The notes: a model not told the origin generated them from the letters alone. Shown: positions 1 to 8,501, counted from the stretch's first letter. The stretch: 64,000 bases of DNA from Alteromonadaceae bacterium 2753L.S.0a.02 (GCA_007827375.1 VISH01000002.1:4303001-4367000), one strand, 5' to 3'. Numbers and translations: made by a program.

Positions 1-122
1 TTTCGGATGGTTTAACGCCTTCACAAATTGAGGGCAAATCCCCTGCCAGACATCCATTACAGTGCACGCTTAACTGGCGCTGCTAAACTGAAAGAGCAAT
101 AAAATGACAATAGGCTGGCGCA

Positions 123-1574
123 TTGAGTGGTTATTTAAAGCAGGCGAAACACATACTCGCAATAGATATCGGCACAACATCCGTGCGAGCCGCCTGCATT
201 TCCAACTCGCTTGAGATTAATTATTTAAGCTCCCGACCGCTGGCATTGTTGCGAAAGGCAGGTGGCCAGGTTGAGCAGGATGGCAATGAGATTCTGCAAG
301 CCCTGGATGACGTTATACAGGCGGTGCTTGAGCGAACAGAACAAACACCGCAATGTGCCGCACTGGCGATACAACGCTCTACCGTGATCGCCTGGAATTC
401 CCGTAGTGGCCTGGCGCTGTCGCCCGCAATAAGCTGGCAGGATGTTCGAACACAATCGGCCATTGCAGCACTCGCGAAACGCAGCGACGCCGTTAAGCAA
501 GTTAGCGGCCTGGTGTTATCAGCCCACTACGGCGCCAGTAAAATGGCCTGGCTCCATAAACACCTGGCTTCGCAGCAGTGTTATATCGCACCCTTAGTAA
601 GCTTCGTGCTGTTTCATTTGCTGGAAGGCCGACCTTATATATGTGATGAATCCAACGCCTGCCGCACGCAACTTTACGATATAAACAAACGCTGCTGGAG
701 CGAGCAACTCTGTGAAATATTCGAGCTGGCAATAACGCACCTTCCTTTGGTAAAACCCACCCACGGCCACTTTGGTTTACTGAAAAATACCCAGCTACCC
801 CTTGTTTGCGTGTGTGGTGATCAAAATGCCGCGTTCCAGGCGCTGTGGCAATCCGATACCGCCGTTGCCAACCTGGGCACCGGTGCCTTTCTCCTCAGCG
901 AAAATACCGTTCACATTAAAAAAACTCCGTTGTTACAAGGCATTAGTTCCAGCACCGCTGAAACCACAAGCAGGGTATTGGAAGGAACGGTTAATGGTGC
1001 TGGCGCCGCGTTGGATTGGTGTCATCAACAATGGCAAAGCCAGCGCAGTGATGCACCCAGTTATAAAGATTTTTTGCGTAAGCTTCCCGAATGGTTGGCA
1101 ACAATTGATAGGCCACCCATATTCATTAACACGATAGGTAATTTAGGGTCGCCCTGGTGGCAGACTGGGGTTTCTGAAAAATTTATAGACGAGCCACAGG
1201 GCACCATCCATTGGCCAGCCAGAGCGGTCGCTGTGTTAGAGAGTATAAGCTTCCTGTTATATGCCAATATTTGCGAATTTAACGCGGCCAACCCGCATAA
1301 AATAAAACAACTGCGTTGCGCTGGCGGGCTGATGCAAATTTCGGGTTTCGCGCAATGTTTGGCAGATAGCCTGGAACTCCCCATAGCCATTTGTCAAAAC
1401 GCCGAAGCTACGCTGTTGGGGTTGGCCGTAAGTTGTGGATTCGAAAACACTCTGAATTTTGAAACAGTCATACCGCAGATAAATACCCCATTATTAACTC
1501 GGCGTAACGCTTTTATCGTTGCCCTGCAGCAACAGATCAGCGGTTTAGGCCTTGCGAACGGATACAGCCTGTGA
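123..1574 (+). CDS. FGGY-family carbohydrate kinase, glycerol kinase-like
   Basis: The 483-residue protein has the FGGY/actin-fold layout. The N-terminal phosphate-binding loop reads DIGTTS (residues 15-20), and the conserved catalytic aspartate sits in GDQNAA at about residue 233. FGGY kinases phosphorylate sugars or polyols with ATP in the cytoplasm. The next gene overlaps this stop codon by 4 nt and encodes a glycerol-3-phosphate dehydrogenase-like flavoprotein, so glycerol is the likely substrate, although the protein is not a textbook GlpK. The start is a TTG at 123 because a TAG in frame lies at 111. A competing ATG at 103 with a better ribosome site opens only a 34-codon frame in another register. 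Substrate is inferred from context. Confidence 0.85.
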   Translation: MSGYLKQAKHILAIDIGTTSVRAACISNSLEINYLSSRPLALLRKAGGQVEQDGNEILQALDDVIQAVLERTEQTPQCAALAIQRSTVIAWNSRSGLALSPAISWQDVRTQSAIAALAKRSDAVKQVSGLVLSAHYGASKMAWLHKHLASQQCYIAPLVSFVLFHLLEGRPYICDESNACRTQLYDINKRCWSEQLCEIFELAITHLPLVKPTHGHFGLLKNTQLPLVCVCGDQNAAFQALWQSDTAVANLGTGAFLLSENTVHIKKTPLLQGISSSTAETTSRVLEGTVNGAGAALDWCHQQWQSQRSDAPSYKDFLRKLPEWLATIDRPPIFINTIGNLGSPWWQTGVSEKFIDEPQGTIHWPARAVAVLESISFLLYANICEFNAANPHKIKQLRCAGGLMQISGFAQCLADSLELPIAICQNAEATLLGLAVSCGFENTLNFETVIPQINTPLLTRRNAFIVALQQQISGLGLANGYSL

Positions 1575-2746
1575 CGACCTACGAGACTAAAAACGAGTAC
1601 GATCTTATCGTGGTTGGTGCCGGCATTCAAGGTGCCGGGGTAGCTCAGGCCGCCGCGGCTAATCATTTAAAAACACTATTACTGGAAAAACACAAGGGGC
1701 CCGCACAGGAAACCTCCAGCAAAAGTTCTAAACTGATTCACGGCGGTTTGAGATATTTGGAAACGCTGCAATTTTCGCTGGTGCGTGAATGTTTACAGGA
1801 AAAAAATACCCTGCTACACGTAGCTCCCGATCTGGTAAAACCCGCGAGATTTATTATTCCCGTCTATCGCAGCAGCAAGCGTTCACCAATTTGGATACAA
1901 CTTGGCTTATGCTTGTATCAGCTGCTAGGTTACCCCGGCACGCCAGTGCGCGGCAAATACAGCCAGGCCGAGTGGCGAGAGCACGGCCCATTACAAAAAA
2001 AAGAATTACGGGCAATATTTGAATATCAGGATGCCCAAACAGACGACGTACAATTAACCAATGCGGTTCTACGAAGTGCTGTGTCTTGCGGCGCAAGCAT
2101 TGAATACAATTGTGATATTGCCCGGGTGCTGTTCGATGCAACTCGCAAGCGATTTATTCTTTTCACCCAGGATGGCAAACGTTATGTCAGTCGATACCTG
2201 GTGAACGCCAGCGGCGCCTGGATAAATGAATTCGCGAAATGCATTACGCCAAGCCCCCCAACTGAGAGTATTAGCCTGGTTCGAGGCAGCCATATCATTC
2301 TCAATCGCGATGCGCCGCAGTGCTGCTACTACCTGGAATCTCCAGACGATCAGCGCGCGGTATTTGTATTGCCCTGGTACGGTAAAACGATGGTGGGCAC
2401 CACGGAGCATGAACAAGCATCGCCAGAGTCCAACCCGCAACCGAGCGAGCATGAAATTAGCTATCTGCTAAAATGTTTCAACCACTACTTTCCGAGCCTG
2501 GCCGCACAACACAGTGATATTTCCGCACAATTTGCCGGCCTGCGTGTACTGCCACTTGAGGGCCGCTCAACCAACCAAAAAGCACGAGATACCCGATTAG
2601 CAGGCGATGCCAGATTACCCGGCTATATTGCCGTTGTCGGCGGTAAGCTTACCGCGTACCGCCGTACCGCTGAGAAAGTGATTTTGCTTTTAACTCAAAA
2701 AAAGAGCAAAAATTCCACTAAGGACTTGCCCCTAACACGCAACTGA
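1571..2746 (+). CDS. glpD: FAD-dependent glycerol-3-phosphate dehydrogenase, short form
   Basis: The protein oxidises glycerol-3-phosphate to dihydroxyacetone phosphate and passes electrons to the quinone pool at the inner membrane. The FAD-binding Rossmann motif VVGAGIQGAG is at residues 14-23. Typical GlpD signatures follow, including SSKLIHGGLRYLE and a C-terminal GGKLTAYRRTAE. At 391 residues it lacks most of the C-terminal cap domain found in GlpD proteins of about 500 residues. It starts with GTG in a GTGA overlap with the upstream kinase stop, so the two are probably translationally coupled as a glycerol catabolic operon. The family call is firm. Whether the short form acts on glycerol-3-phosphate or a related substrate is an inference. 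Confidence 0.85.
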   Translation: MTTYETKNEYDLIVVGAGIQGAGVAQAAAANHLKTLLLEKHKGPAQETSSKSSKLIHGGLRYLETLQFSLVRECLQEKNTLLHVAPDLVKPARFIIPVYRSSKRSPIWIQLGLCLYQLLGYPGTPVRGKYSQAEWREHGPLQKKELRAIFEYQDAQTDDVQLTNAVLRSAVSCGASIEYNCDIARVLFDATRKRFILFTQDGKRYVSRYLVNASGAWINEFAKCITPSPPTESISLVRGSHIILNRDAPQCCYYLESPDDQRAVFVLPWYGKTMVGTTEHEQASPESNPQPSEHEISYLLKCFNHYFPSLAAQHSDISAQFAGLRVLPLEGRSTNQKARDTRLAGDARLPGYIAVVGGKLTAYRRTAEKVILLLTQKKSKNSTKDLPLTRN

Positions 2747-2945
2747 ACAAGTTATTCAGCGTCACCACAAGGTTGCCTACCCCTTATGGCTGCAATAACT
2801 AGGGCCGGCTAACACGCCCGGCCGAAAAACACCGCTGCAAGATCTAACAGTTTGACCAGCCACCCAGCAATCGGAATAATTCCTGCCAAGCTCAAAGCAC
2901 GCGAGAACCCCTCGCCTACAGTTTTTCTATTAGCGGGACAAAACC

Positions 2946-3839
2946 ATGTTCGACAACTTCTTGGATACAGTCACTCTCGACACCCATAGCGCCAGCTATC
3001 AGCAGATGCTAAAGGAATTACAACAGGAATACCGTTACCTGGAAGTGGACCGTCAGAATGACATTACGAGCTACGACGAATTTGTGCCTCTGCAGGAAAT
3101 TACCAGAGAATTTTATCGCAATCACTTTGAGGCTATCTATCACAACTATGTGCCCCTGTATCATTCTTTGTGGAAATTACGGCTGCGCGATGTAACGATC
3201 ATCGACAACCTGCACCAGGACGGCGGCGTACACTATTTTTCAAAAAATGGTTATCAATCGCGCATGCTCACCATTTGGACCAACCTTCATAAAGATGAAA
3301 TTACTGGTCTTAATGAATCGGATATGGGTATTTACGTACTGGACAGCAAGGACCCAGCTCACGAAAGCCTTTACAAGGAACTGAGCGATCACGATAGCCA
3401 TTTTATTAATAAACGCGACGGCCAATTGATGGACTGTATGTATCCGTCTGGCCCCATTGTAAATTTCGATTCCACAGCGATTAATCGCACCAGCCTTGCG
3501 TTTAGACCCGGGCAAAGCATCTTATTTAACAGCCACCTGCTTCACGGTTCCAAGCAACTCAATAAACCATTGGATAGCTTTTCAGAAACAGATAAAGACA
3601 AATTCCGTGTGTCACTCACTTCGGTTTGGCTGCATAAAGAAGATTTAAATCAAGCCGTGATGGCAATGACAGAAAATGATCATGAAGATTTGTTCCTGTC
3701 TCGACTTTCAGACGAAGACAGGGAATTGGTGCGAGAATATTTTGCAGAAGCCTGTGTCGATCAAAACCGACGCCTGGTAAAAATTAAAGAACTTATTCGC
3801 AATCATGAATCCCGCCTGAAGGCTTCACAGGCGGCATAA
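2946..3839 (+). CDS. Probable Fe(II)/2-oxoglutarate-dependent oxygenase
   Basis: This 297-residue soluble protein carries what looks like the facial triad of non-haem iron oxygenases. HxD is His90-Gln-Asp92 in NLHQDGG, a distal histidine lies in NSHLLHGS (residues 196-202), and Arg221 may hold the 2-oxoglutarate carboxylate. Such enzymes hydroxylate small molecules or side chains using O2 and 2-oxoglutarate, and this layout resembles the phytanoyl-CoA dioxygenase-like branch. It has no signal peptide. It stands alone, with about 200 bp upstream and the rhodanese gene converging downstream, so neighbours give no hint of substrate. The motif reading is by eye and the specific activity is unknown. 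Confidence 0.65.
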   Translation: MFDNFLDTVTLDTHSASYQQMLKELQQEYRYLEVDRQNDITSYDEFVPLQEITREFYRNHFEAIYHNYVPLYHSLWKLRLRDVTIIDNLHQDGGVHYFSKNGYQSRMLTIWTNLHKDEITGLNESDMGIYVLDSKDPAHESLYKELSDHDSHFINKRDGQLMDCMYPSGPIVNFDSTAINRTSLAFRPGQSILFNSHLLHGSKQLNKPLDSFSETDKDKFRVSLTSVWLHKEDLNQAVMAMTENDHEDLFLSRLSDEDRELVREYFAEACVDQNRRLVKIKELIRNHESRLKASQAA

Positions 3840-3951
3840 GCTTAATAGAAGCAAACTTAAAAACGGGTGATCATTCTAGCGGGTATTTCGATACCTTATC
3901 GCCCGTAATAACCACCACCCATTCTTATTGCAGACCTGATACCCGAAAAAA

Positions 3952-4887
3952 TTACCAGCGATAGGGTATCAATTCATAATTACGCGCCCATTCCTGAGCA
4001 GAGCCATCGTAGAATTTAACCTTCTCGTAGCCCAACACCTGAGTGAACAGATACCACCACACACTGGTGTAGCCACCAACGCCACAATAAATAATTATTT
4101 CCTTGCGCGTATGGTGTCCCCAGCCTAATACGCCTTTAGCCATTGCCGCTAGGGTTTCTTCAGTTTGAAACTCGTAAACGCCCGGCATGCTGTTGGTATA
4201 TGCCCATGGTGCGGGTAACGATTTTGCCGAGAATATATGGCCGGCCTGGTCGGCAAAAGGCTCCACAACCACACCAAAAAACACATCGGCATCTCTCGCA
4301 TCAATAAGGGAAGAGTGCCACGCGTGCATCAACAAATAGGATTGCGACACATACATCTCTGTTTTGAAGTCGCCGCTAAAACTGCTGGGCGTTATTTGAG
4401 GTATTTCTTCACTTACGGGCTTATCATCGGCCAACCACTTGCCATAGCCGCCATCCAGAATGGCAACATTGTCAATGCCCGCATAGATCAGTGTATCGGC
4501 AACACGAGTGGCAGCGGCCATACCATAGTGCGGCGGTTCGCCTTCGTTGGGGGCCGATACCACCACCACTTTTTTGCTTTCATCCATGCCCAAAGCTTGA
4601 ATCGTGCTTTCGATTTCCGAATCATCTGGCAGCTCCAGTAACAAGTCGTCGCGCATTGTAATCCAGGCAGAAAAAGGCACCACGAAGGGTTCACTCACCG
4701 CGTTAGGAATATGCCCTAAGGTGTAGTCGGGCTCGAGTCGTACATCCAAAACAATGAGATCCGGATCACCCAGATTGGCACTCAACCAATCGACTGAGAC
4801 GATCGCTGGGATATCCCGCGCCTGAGCAACAGCAGCCAGTAACAAGGCGCATCCTACAAAAACCACTTTAGTTAACTTTTTAAGCAT
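3952..4887 (-). CDS. Exported sulfurtransferase with two rhodanese domains
   Basis: The 311-residue product starts with a signal peptide (basic MLKK, a hydrophobic stretch to about residue 22, then AQARD), so it should act in the periplasm. Two rhodanese modules follow. The first (about 25-155) holds VSVDWLSANL and LIVLDVR but has no catalytic cysteine. The second (about 170-311) holds SLIDARDADVFFG and a catalytic loop YCGVGGYTS with Cys268. This tandem plan with one active cysteine is that of thiosulfate or 3-mercaptopyruvate sulfurtransferases. A close CGxG loop favours thiosulfate or mercaptopyruvate as sulfur donor, but the substrate cannot be fixed from sequence alone. The gene converges with the oxygenase gene. 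Confidence 0.85.
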   Translation of the reverse strand: MLKKLTKVVFVGCALLLAAVAQARDIPAIVSVDWLSANLGDPDLIVLDVRLEPDYTLGHIPNAVSEPFVVPFSAWITMRDDLLLELPDDSEIESTIQALGMDESKKVVVVSAPNEGEPPHYGMAAATRVADTLIYAGIDNVAILDGGYGKWLADDKPVSEEIPQITPSSFSGDFKTEMYVSQSYLLMHAWHSSLIDARDADVFFGVVVEPFADQAGHIFSAKSLPAPWAYTNSMPGVYEFQTEETLAAMAKGVLGWGHHTRKEIIIYCGVGGYTSVWWYLFTQVLGYEKVKFYDGSAQEWARNYELIPYRW

Positions 4888-5603
4888 AACGTTTCTCCAA
4901 TTTAGATTAACAATAATTTGCGTGTCTGAAACTACGCCTGCCTGTTAAAGCGGCGCGTATTGGAAACCAATTACTGCAGTGGAAGCTCATTCTATGGCTA
5001 GTAAATTGAGAAGAGTGCAAACAAACTCGCAGTTATTGGAAACCGGGGTATCAAATATTGTAATTTTAAAATGGCTATTAATTGTTTGACTTTATGTTAC
5101 AGGCTAGTAAAACTCACGAAACAGAAATTCTGGATTGCAATACTTTTTATTGGCGCGATTTGTTGTTCTGTAAATGCTCAGTTTGGCTATTCGGCATTGT
5201 TTTATTGGCAGACTTATTTGAAGTGTTTATCCAATTAATTTTTTCTAAGATTGGGTGTGCGAATGATCGCCCCATATCAGAACCGGATACCGGGTGTGTC
5301 AGAAATACTTAAAGTGGGTGTCCAATTGGTTCTGTCTCCGATTGCGACATATTCATAATAAGCAAAGTTTTTTTAGATACTGCTCGCACCCTTTGGGCAC
5401 TGCCCCAAAAAAAACTCCATACTCATTTCGACGCTTTATCTGCAATTATTTTAACTGTGAATATTAATTGCTGGGCAGTGCCCACTCTTGAACAACCTCT
5501 AGCTTGGACATTGCCCAACAACATACCCTTACCCCCACCAATAACTCGATACCAGAGCGCTGCTGTTTATCGCCCAGTGAAGAAAACTAGCCTCCCAAGA
5601 CCT
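4888..5603. other. AT-rich intergenic stretch, no convincing gene
   Basis: About 700 bp separate the rhodanese start from the minisatellite. A 76-codon open frame lies at 5082-5312 (+), but it has no good ribosome site and no recognisable domain, so I do not call it a gene. GGGCACTGCCC (5396-5406) and its reverse complement GGGCAGTGCCC (5472-5482) form a spaced inverted repeat of unknown meaning. The promoter of the leftward rhodanese gene must lie near 4890-4950; no clear -35/-10 pair was picked out. Confidence 0.4.
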
Positions 5604-5998
5604 CCTGGCGCATCGGGAGGGTGCCCTGGCACTGGGGGAGGGTCTCCTGGCGTTGCGGAGGATGTCCTGTGTGCCAGTTTCAGCTTCCTGGCGCTCGGTG
5701 GCGCCTTCCTGGCGCCGGGTAGGATGTCCTGGGTGCCAGTTTCGGCGTCCTGGCGCCCGGTGACCCGGTCCTGGCGCTGGGCGACCCCGTCCAAGGCGCT
5801 GCGGCACCCGTCCTGGCGGTGGGTGAGTGCATCCATGACGGTGCGGCACGACTCCCTTGCCCCCCGGTGAGCCTTCCTGGCGCAGGGGCAGTCCTTCCTG
5901 GCGCTTGGTGTGTTGTCCTGGCTGCCAGGGACCCTGTCCCGGCGCTGTGTGAGGCGCCCTGGCGGAGGGGGACCCTTCCTGGAGCGGTGTTTTTTGCG
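5604..5998. repeat. GC-rich minisatellite, about 18 degenerate units of 20-22 bp
   Basis: Units begin with CCTGGCGC or a variant and recur at 5604, 5625, 5646, 5666, 5687, 5708, 5728, 5749, 5770, 5791, 5812, 5833, 5854, 5876, 5897, 5917, 5938, 5958 and 5978. The spacing is mostly 21 bp, with some 20 and one 22. The second halves vary around GGTGxxCC. Units drift strongly, and the 20- and 22-bp units break any heptad reading frame, so long open frames on both strands here look like by-products of GC-rich repetition. The block is much richer in GC than its flanks. Confidence 0.85.
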
Positions 5999-6013
5999 TT
6001 TGAGATAGAAAAT

Positions 6014-6032
6014 GGCCCCGAAGAACGGGGCC
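6014..6032 (-). terminator. Probable intrinsic terminator
   Basis: A perfect 7-bp stem GGCCCCG/CGGGGCC encloses a 5-nt loop. Read on the minus strand it is followed by ATTTTC. It lies just downstream of the small leftward broken gene and separates it from the minisatellite. On the plus strand the run after the stem is only mildly U-rich. Confidence 0.6.
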
Positions 6033-6046
6033 GTTGCAATCAATTT

Positions 6047-6303
6047 TTAGCCAGCAGTGGCCTTAGGCCTCTGCCGTCTCCGCAGGCGATGTGCGGCGAG
6101 TGGATCTCTGCTGCCGGTAATACGCACTGATGTAACCCTTAAGGCGTATTTCATGATTAAAAAAACGTATTTACCGCAAGCGCGAAGCTCATCAACAATT
6201 TGCTTCAGGTAAGTAACCGCCTGGTCGCGCAATTTACGCCCGTCGTCGCTCTCCATTTTTTCGCCGCTGGCAAGCGCCAGTAACGCAGACTTAGTGTTCG
6301 AGA
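6047..6303 (-). pseudogene. Fragment of a small unknown gene with a frameshift
   Basis: Reading leftwards from about 6303, the frame gives a plausible soluble helical protein (SNTKSALLALASGEK, then MESDDGRKLRDQ and IVDELRACGKYVF). It then degenerates into an arginine-rich tail. Shifting one base at the run of seven A at 6159-6165 restores a natural-looking continuation (RLKGYISAYYRQQ, ending TAEA) that stops at 6063. The upstream end is cut about 10 bp before a dispersed TTCAAGAGTGCCTGT repeat at 6312. A terminator follows at 6014-6032. I do not recognise the family. A genuine short gene starting at ATG 6256 remains possible. Confidence 0.4.
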
Positions 6304-6311
6304 GTACCAGT

Positions 6312-6335
6312 ATTCAAGAGTGCCTGTACTACTTA
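6312..6335. repeat. Dispersed short repeat, AAGAGTGCCTGT type
   Basis: The sequence TTCAAGAGTGCCTGTACTAC recurs as TTCAAGAGTGCCTGTCCTAC at 11290 and 11322, and in altered form (AAGGAGTGCCTGTCC) at the right ends of both RAYT modules. This copy abuts the truncated end of the small pseudogene, which suggests it marks a rearrangement point. Confidence 0.6.
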
Positions 6336-6520
6336 TATTTTAATTTCGCAACCATCGTAATTTCGCAACGTCACCAACACAACACCAATAAATACCTATC
6401 AAAAAAAGAAAAATCTCAGCATTTATTGATCGAGGTATTTTTAGTGGATATTGATGCAAGATTAAAGCAAGGTCCCGCGTGGGAGTCGCCTGCGGCTCAC
6501 CCACCCTTGTATCTCTCTGC

Positions 6521-6545
6521 GACAAGTGATTAGCTATCACTTGTC
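6521..6545. repeat. Perfect palindrome upstream of the IS110 element
   Basis: A 10-bp stem GACAAGTGAT/ATCACTTGTC encloses a TAGCT loop. It lies immediately left of the structured leader of the IS110 transposase gene. It could be the target site of the element or part of its left end. Confidence 0.5.
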
Positions 6546-6692
6546 ACTCGGAACCAGGTGAGTGTGAGCCCACCCTAAACTGTAAGAAGTTGAGACGTAG
6601 ATGACGCCCCTGGTTCCATCATCTTGAAATTGTATGGTATCCAAGTGCCCACACATTGTGGTGACACTGCATGTACAAGGGGAATAGGAAAG
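6546..6692 (+). ncRNA. Structured IS110 leader, candidate bridge RNA region
   Basis: The stretch before the IS110 transposase holds a 9-bp stem GGAACCAGG (6550-6558) with CCTGGTTCC (6609-6617) around a 50-nt loop, and a second hairpin CCACA/TGTGG (6649-6661). IS110-family elements are known to carry a non-coding bridge RNA next to the transposase gene that pairs with target and donor DNA. The position and size fit. No target or donor loop was matched here, so the call is inference. Confidence 0.4.
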
Positions 6693-7673
6693 ATGCAAGC
6701 ATTTGTTGGAATTGATGTGAGTAAAGACAAACTCGATTGTCTTTGGCTGCGTGACCCGGAATTACTGAAGGTAAAAACCAAGGTGCTTAAAAACACACCG
6801 TCCGGTATTGAATCACTGGCACACTGGCTGGTTAAGACTACCCAACAACCTGCCGAGAATATTATCGTGGTTATGGAAGCGACGGGTATTTATCATGAGA
6901 ATTTGGCGTATCGTCTATACGAGCAGGATTTTAGCGTCGTGGTTGCCAACCCGGCTCAAATTAAGTCCTACGCAAAAAGCCTTGGTTCGACACACAAGAC
7001 TGATAAGTGCGACAGCCTAGTGATCGCCCGTTATGGAAAAAGTCATAACCCGATGCTCTGGAAGCCTGAGCCTCCGGAAATACGGGAACTCAAGGCGCTA
7101 ATCGCTCGCTTGGAGGCCATAGAAAAGGATTACCAACGAGAATATAACCGCCGAGAGAAGGCGGAAATTACAACGGTATCCGAGATTGTCATGTCATCCA
7201 TTGAGCAGACAATGGAATACCTTAAACAAGAAAAGGCGCGATTGGAGTCACAAATCGACGATCATATCGATCGTCACCCGCACTTGAAAAAAGACCGAGA
7301 ATTATTACAAACCATTCCTGCCGTGGGTTCTACGCTATCGCGTCTAATGCTGTGTGTGATTCGAAGTAGACGCTTTAAAACTGCAGCTCAACTCGCCGCC
7401 TATTTGGGGCTCATACCTAAGTTGGTTGAATCTGGTGTATTCAAAGGCCGAAGCTCGCTAACAAAATCTGGGCCGGCTTCAGTGCGGGCGAAATTGTATA
7501 TGGCAGCGGTCTGTGCGGGACAACATAACCCGGATATAGCGCGCCAGAAAAAGCGATTATTGGCTAACGGAAAGAACAAAATGCAAGCGCTGGGCGCAGC
7601 AATGAGAAAGCTGGTGCAGATTTGTTTTGGGGTCTTAAAAAACCAAAAAGAATACATGCCGCAAGTGTGTTAA
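6693..7673 (+). CDS. IS110-family transposase (DEDD recombinase)
   Basis: The 326-residue protein has the IS110 plan. An N-terminal RuvC-like DEDD domain shows GIDVSKDKLD (residues 5-14), VVMEATG and HKTDKCDSLVIARYG. A coiled middle follows, then a C-terminal Tnp_20 domain with TIPAVGSTLSRLML, LAAYLGLIPK and SGPASVRAKLYMAA, where the serine is the likely second nucleophile. ATG 6693 is chosen because AGGAAAG lies directly upstream. A longer frame from 6624 would run through the leader stems. Length is normal for IS110 and the frame is intact, so it may be active. No terminal inverted repeats were found, which is usual for the family. Confidence 0.92.
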   Translation: MQAFVGIDVSKDKLDCLWLRDPELLKVKTKVLKNTPSGIESLAHWLVKTTQQPAENIIVVMEATGIYHENLAYRLYEQDFSVVVANPAQIKSYAKSLGSTHKTDKCDSLVIARYGKSHNPMLWKPEPPEIRELKALIARLEAIEKDYQREYNRREKAEITTVSEIVMSSIEQTMEYLKQEKARLESQIDDHIDRHPHLKKDRELLQTIPAVGSTLSRLMLCVIRSRRFKTAAQLAAYLGLIPKLVESGVFKGRSSLTKSGPASVRAKLYMAAVCAGQHNPDIARQKKRLLANGKNKMQALGAAMRKLVQICFGVLKNQKEYMPQVC

Positions 7674-8077
7674 TAATACTTGCGGCTGTATCGGAGAGAT
7701 GGTATCTACAATTATGAACTTTTAATCCGGGGTACGGCTGTCAAACCTGGTTGGGACATAGTTTACAAAACTGAGTGCCTTTTTTAGGTGGTTAGGTACG
7801 GATCTCATTTGGGCACGGCGGTCAAAAAGACCGCCCTCGATAGACGCCGGATATATGTCAGTATTTGCCACCGATTTACTTTTAAAAAACGGTTAATCAG
7901 GACGGTATATTTTGAAGAAAATCGTTTAACCCAATGATTTTTAGTTGGGAAAAGCGTTTTTTTCTTGATTTTTATGGGGCGTCCATATATGCCCCTCTGA
8001 TTGTTCCCTTTATTTTGTGAATGCCCTAAATATTGCTACCTCTGATCCAATTATTTTCGGAGCAAGACCTGACCCCG
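7674..8077. other. Non-coding stretch between IS110 and the toxin island
   Basis: About 400 bp with no gene. It holds one strong hairpin, GGCGGTC/GACCGCC with an AAAAA loop at 7817-7835, followed by only weak T content. The right end of the IS110 element should lie in its first part but could not be placed. The AT-rich remainder shows nothing recognisable. Confidence 0.4.
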
Positions 8078-8296
8078 TTATTTTTGCTCAGTCTTCATGT
8101 GCTTCATTGTAAGACTCATTCCATACCAAATAGCCACAGTGAAAATAACAAATAAGTTACCCCCAACCACACACTCCATATTGCTAATATGCTCCCCTTT
8201 GATAAACCAAAGAAATATGGAAACTATTACCGAAAACAGTATATATAGAGCAATCGCTAATAGTATTTTTGAAACACGGTGATTATTCTCAAGCAT
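8078..8296 (-). CDS. Small two-helix membrane protein, putative immunity
   Basis: This 72-residue protein consists mainly of two hydrophobic segments, ILLAIALYILFSVIVSIFLWF (about 11-31) and GGNLFVIFTVAIWYGMSL (about 46-63), with a basic C-terminus. The ATG has a GGAG site at a suitable distance. It begins 19 bp after the stop of an Rhs-like C-terminal fragment on the same strand. That is the standard toxin-then-immunity order of polymorphic toxin cassettes. Small multi-pass proteins are common immunity partners of membrane-targeting toxins. The family is not recognised and the role rests on position. Confidence 0.5.
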   Translation of the reverse strand: MLENNHRVSKILLAIALYILFSVIVSIFLWFIKGEHISNMECVVGGNLFVIFTVAIWYGMSLTMKHMKTEQK

Positions 8297-8315
8297 AAAA
8301 TACTACTCTCCGTCA

Positions 8316-8417
8316 TTAGTAGACGCAGCCTTGACCGTTTTTAGATACACATTCTCTTACGCTTTCGGAAGCTCGATTAGCTGCGTCGCTTACTGCATTT
8401 GCAGCTTCTCCAACGAC
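8316..8417 (-). pseudogene. Remnant C-terminus of an Rhs-type toxin
   Basis: About 33 codons remain, from VVGEAANAVSDAANRASES to CVSKNGQGCVY. They start exactly where a REP-like repeat (8418-8443) ends. No start codon belongs to it; reading upstream runs into the repeat and then antisense to the RAYT gene. Its position, directly before a small putative immunity gene, marks it as the tail of a lost orphan toxin module. Most of the toxin domain is missing, so activity is unlikely. Confidence 0.5.
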
Positions 8418-8443
8418 GCCCGTACGGGACAGGCACCCACCAT
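8418..8443. repeat. REP-like unit at the left end of RAYT module 1
   Basis: The 26-bp unit begins with the palindromic core GCCCGTACGGG and continues ACAGGCACCCACCAT. The same unit occurs three times at 13035-13119. The 84 bp from here to the RAYT start are nearly identical to 13094-13177. The element's right end carries GGAGTGCCTGTCC, an imperfect inverted copy of GGGACAGGCACCC. Confidence 0.8.
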
Positions 8444-8501
8444 TGACAAAACAAACAATATTATTAAACTGGTTATAAATACAGTAATATTGGACTCGCC
8501 A

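Noticed and set aside
5082..5312. A 76-codon open frame with a hydrophobic centre
   Set aside because: No ribosome site, no recognisable family and isolated in an AT-rich gap; could be real but not supported.
5457..6130. Long open frames on both strands across the minisatellite (up to 158 codons)
   Set aside because: They come from a GC-rich 20-22-bp repeat that lacks stops; three or more frames are open at once, unit lengths break the frame, and no ribosome site or domain is seen.
6294..6533. A 79-codon open frame before the IS110 leader
   Set aside because: Starts inside the truncated small gene region, crosses a dispersed repeat and ends in the palindrome; no protein-like composition.
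8331..8501. Upstream extension of RAYT copy 1 to a start at 8331
   Set aside because: The extension reads antisense through the Rhs toxin remnant and the REP unit; copy 2 shows the gene starts at the shared ATG (8502).
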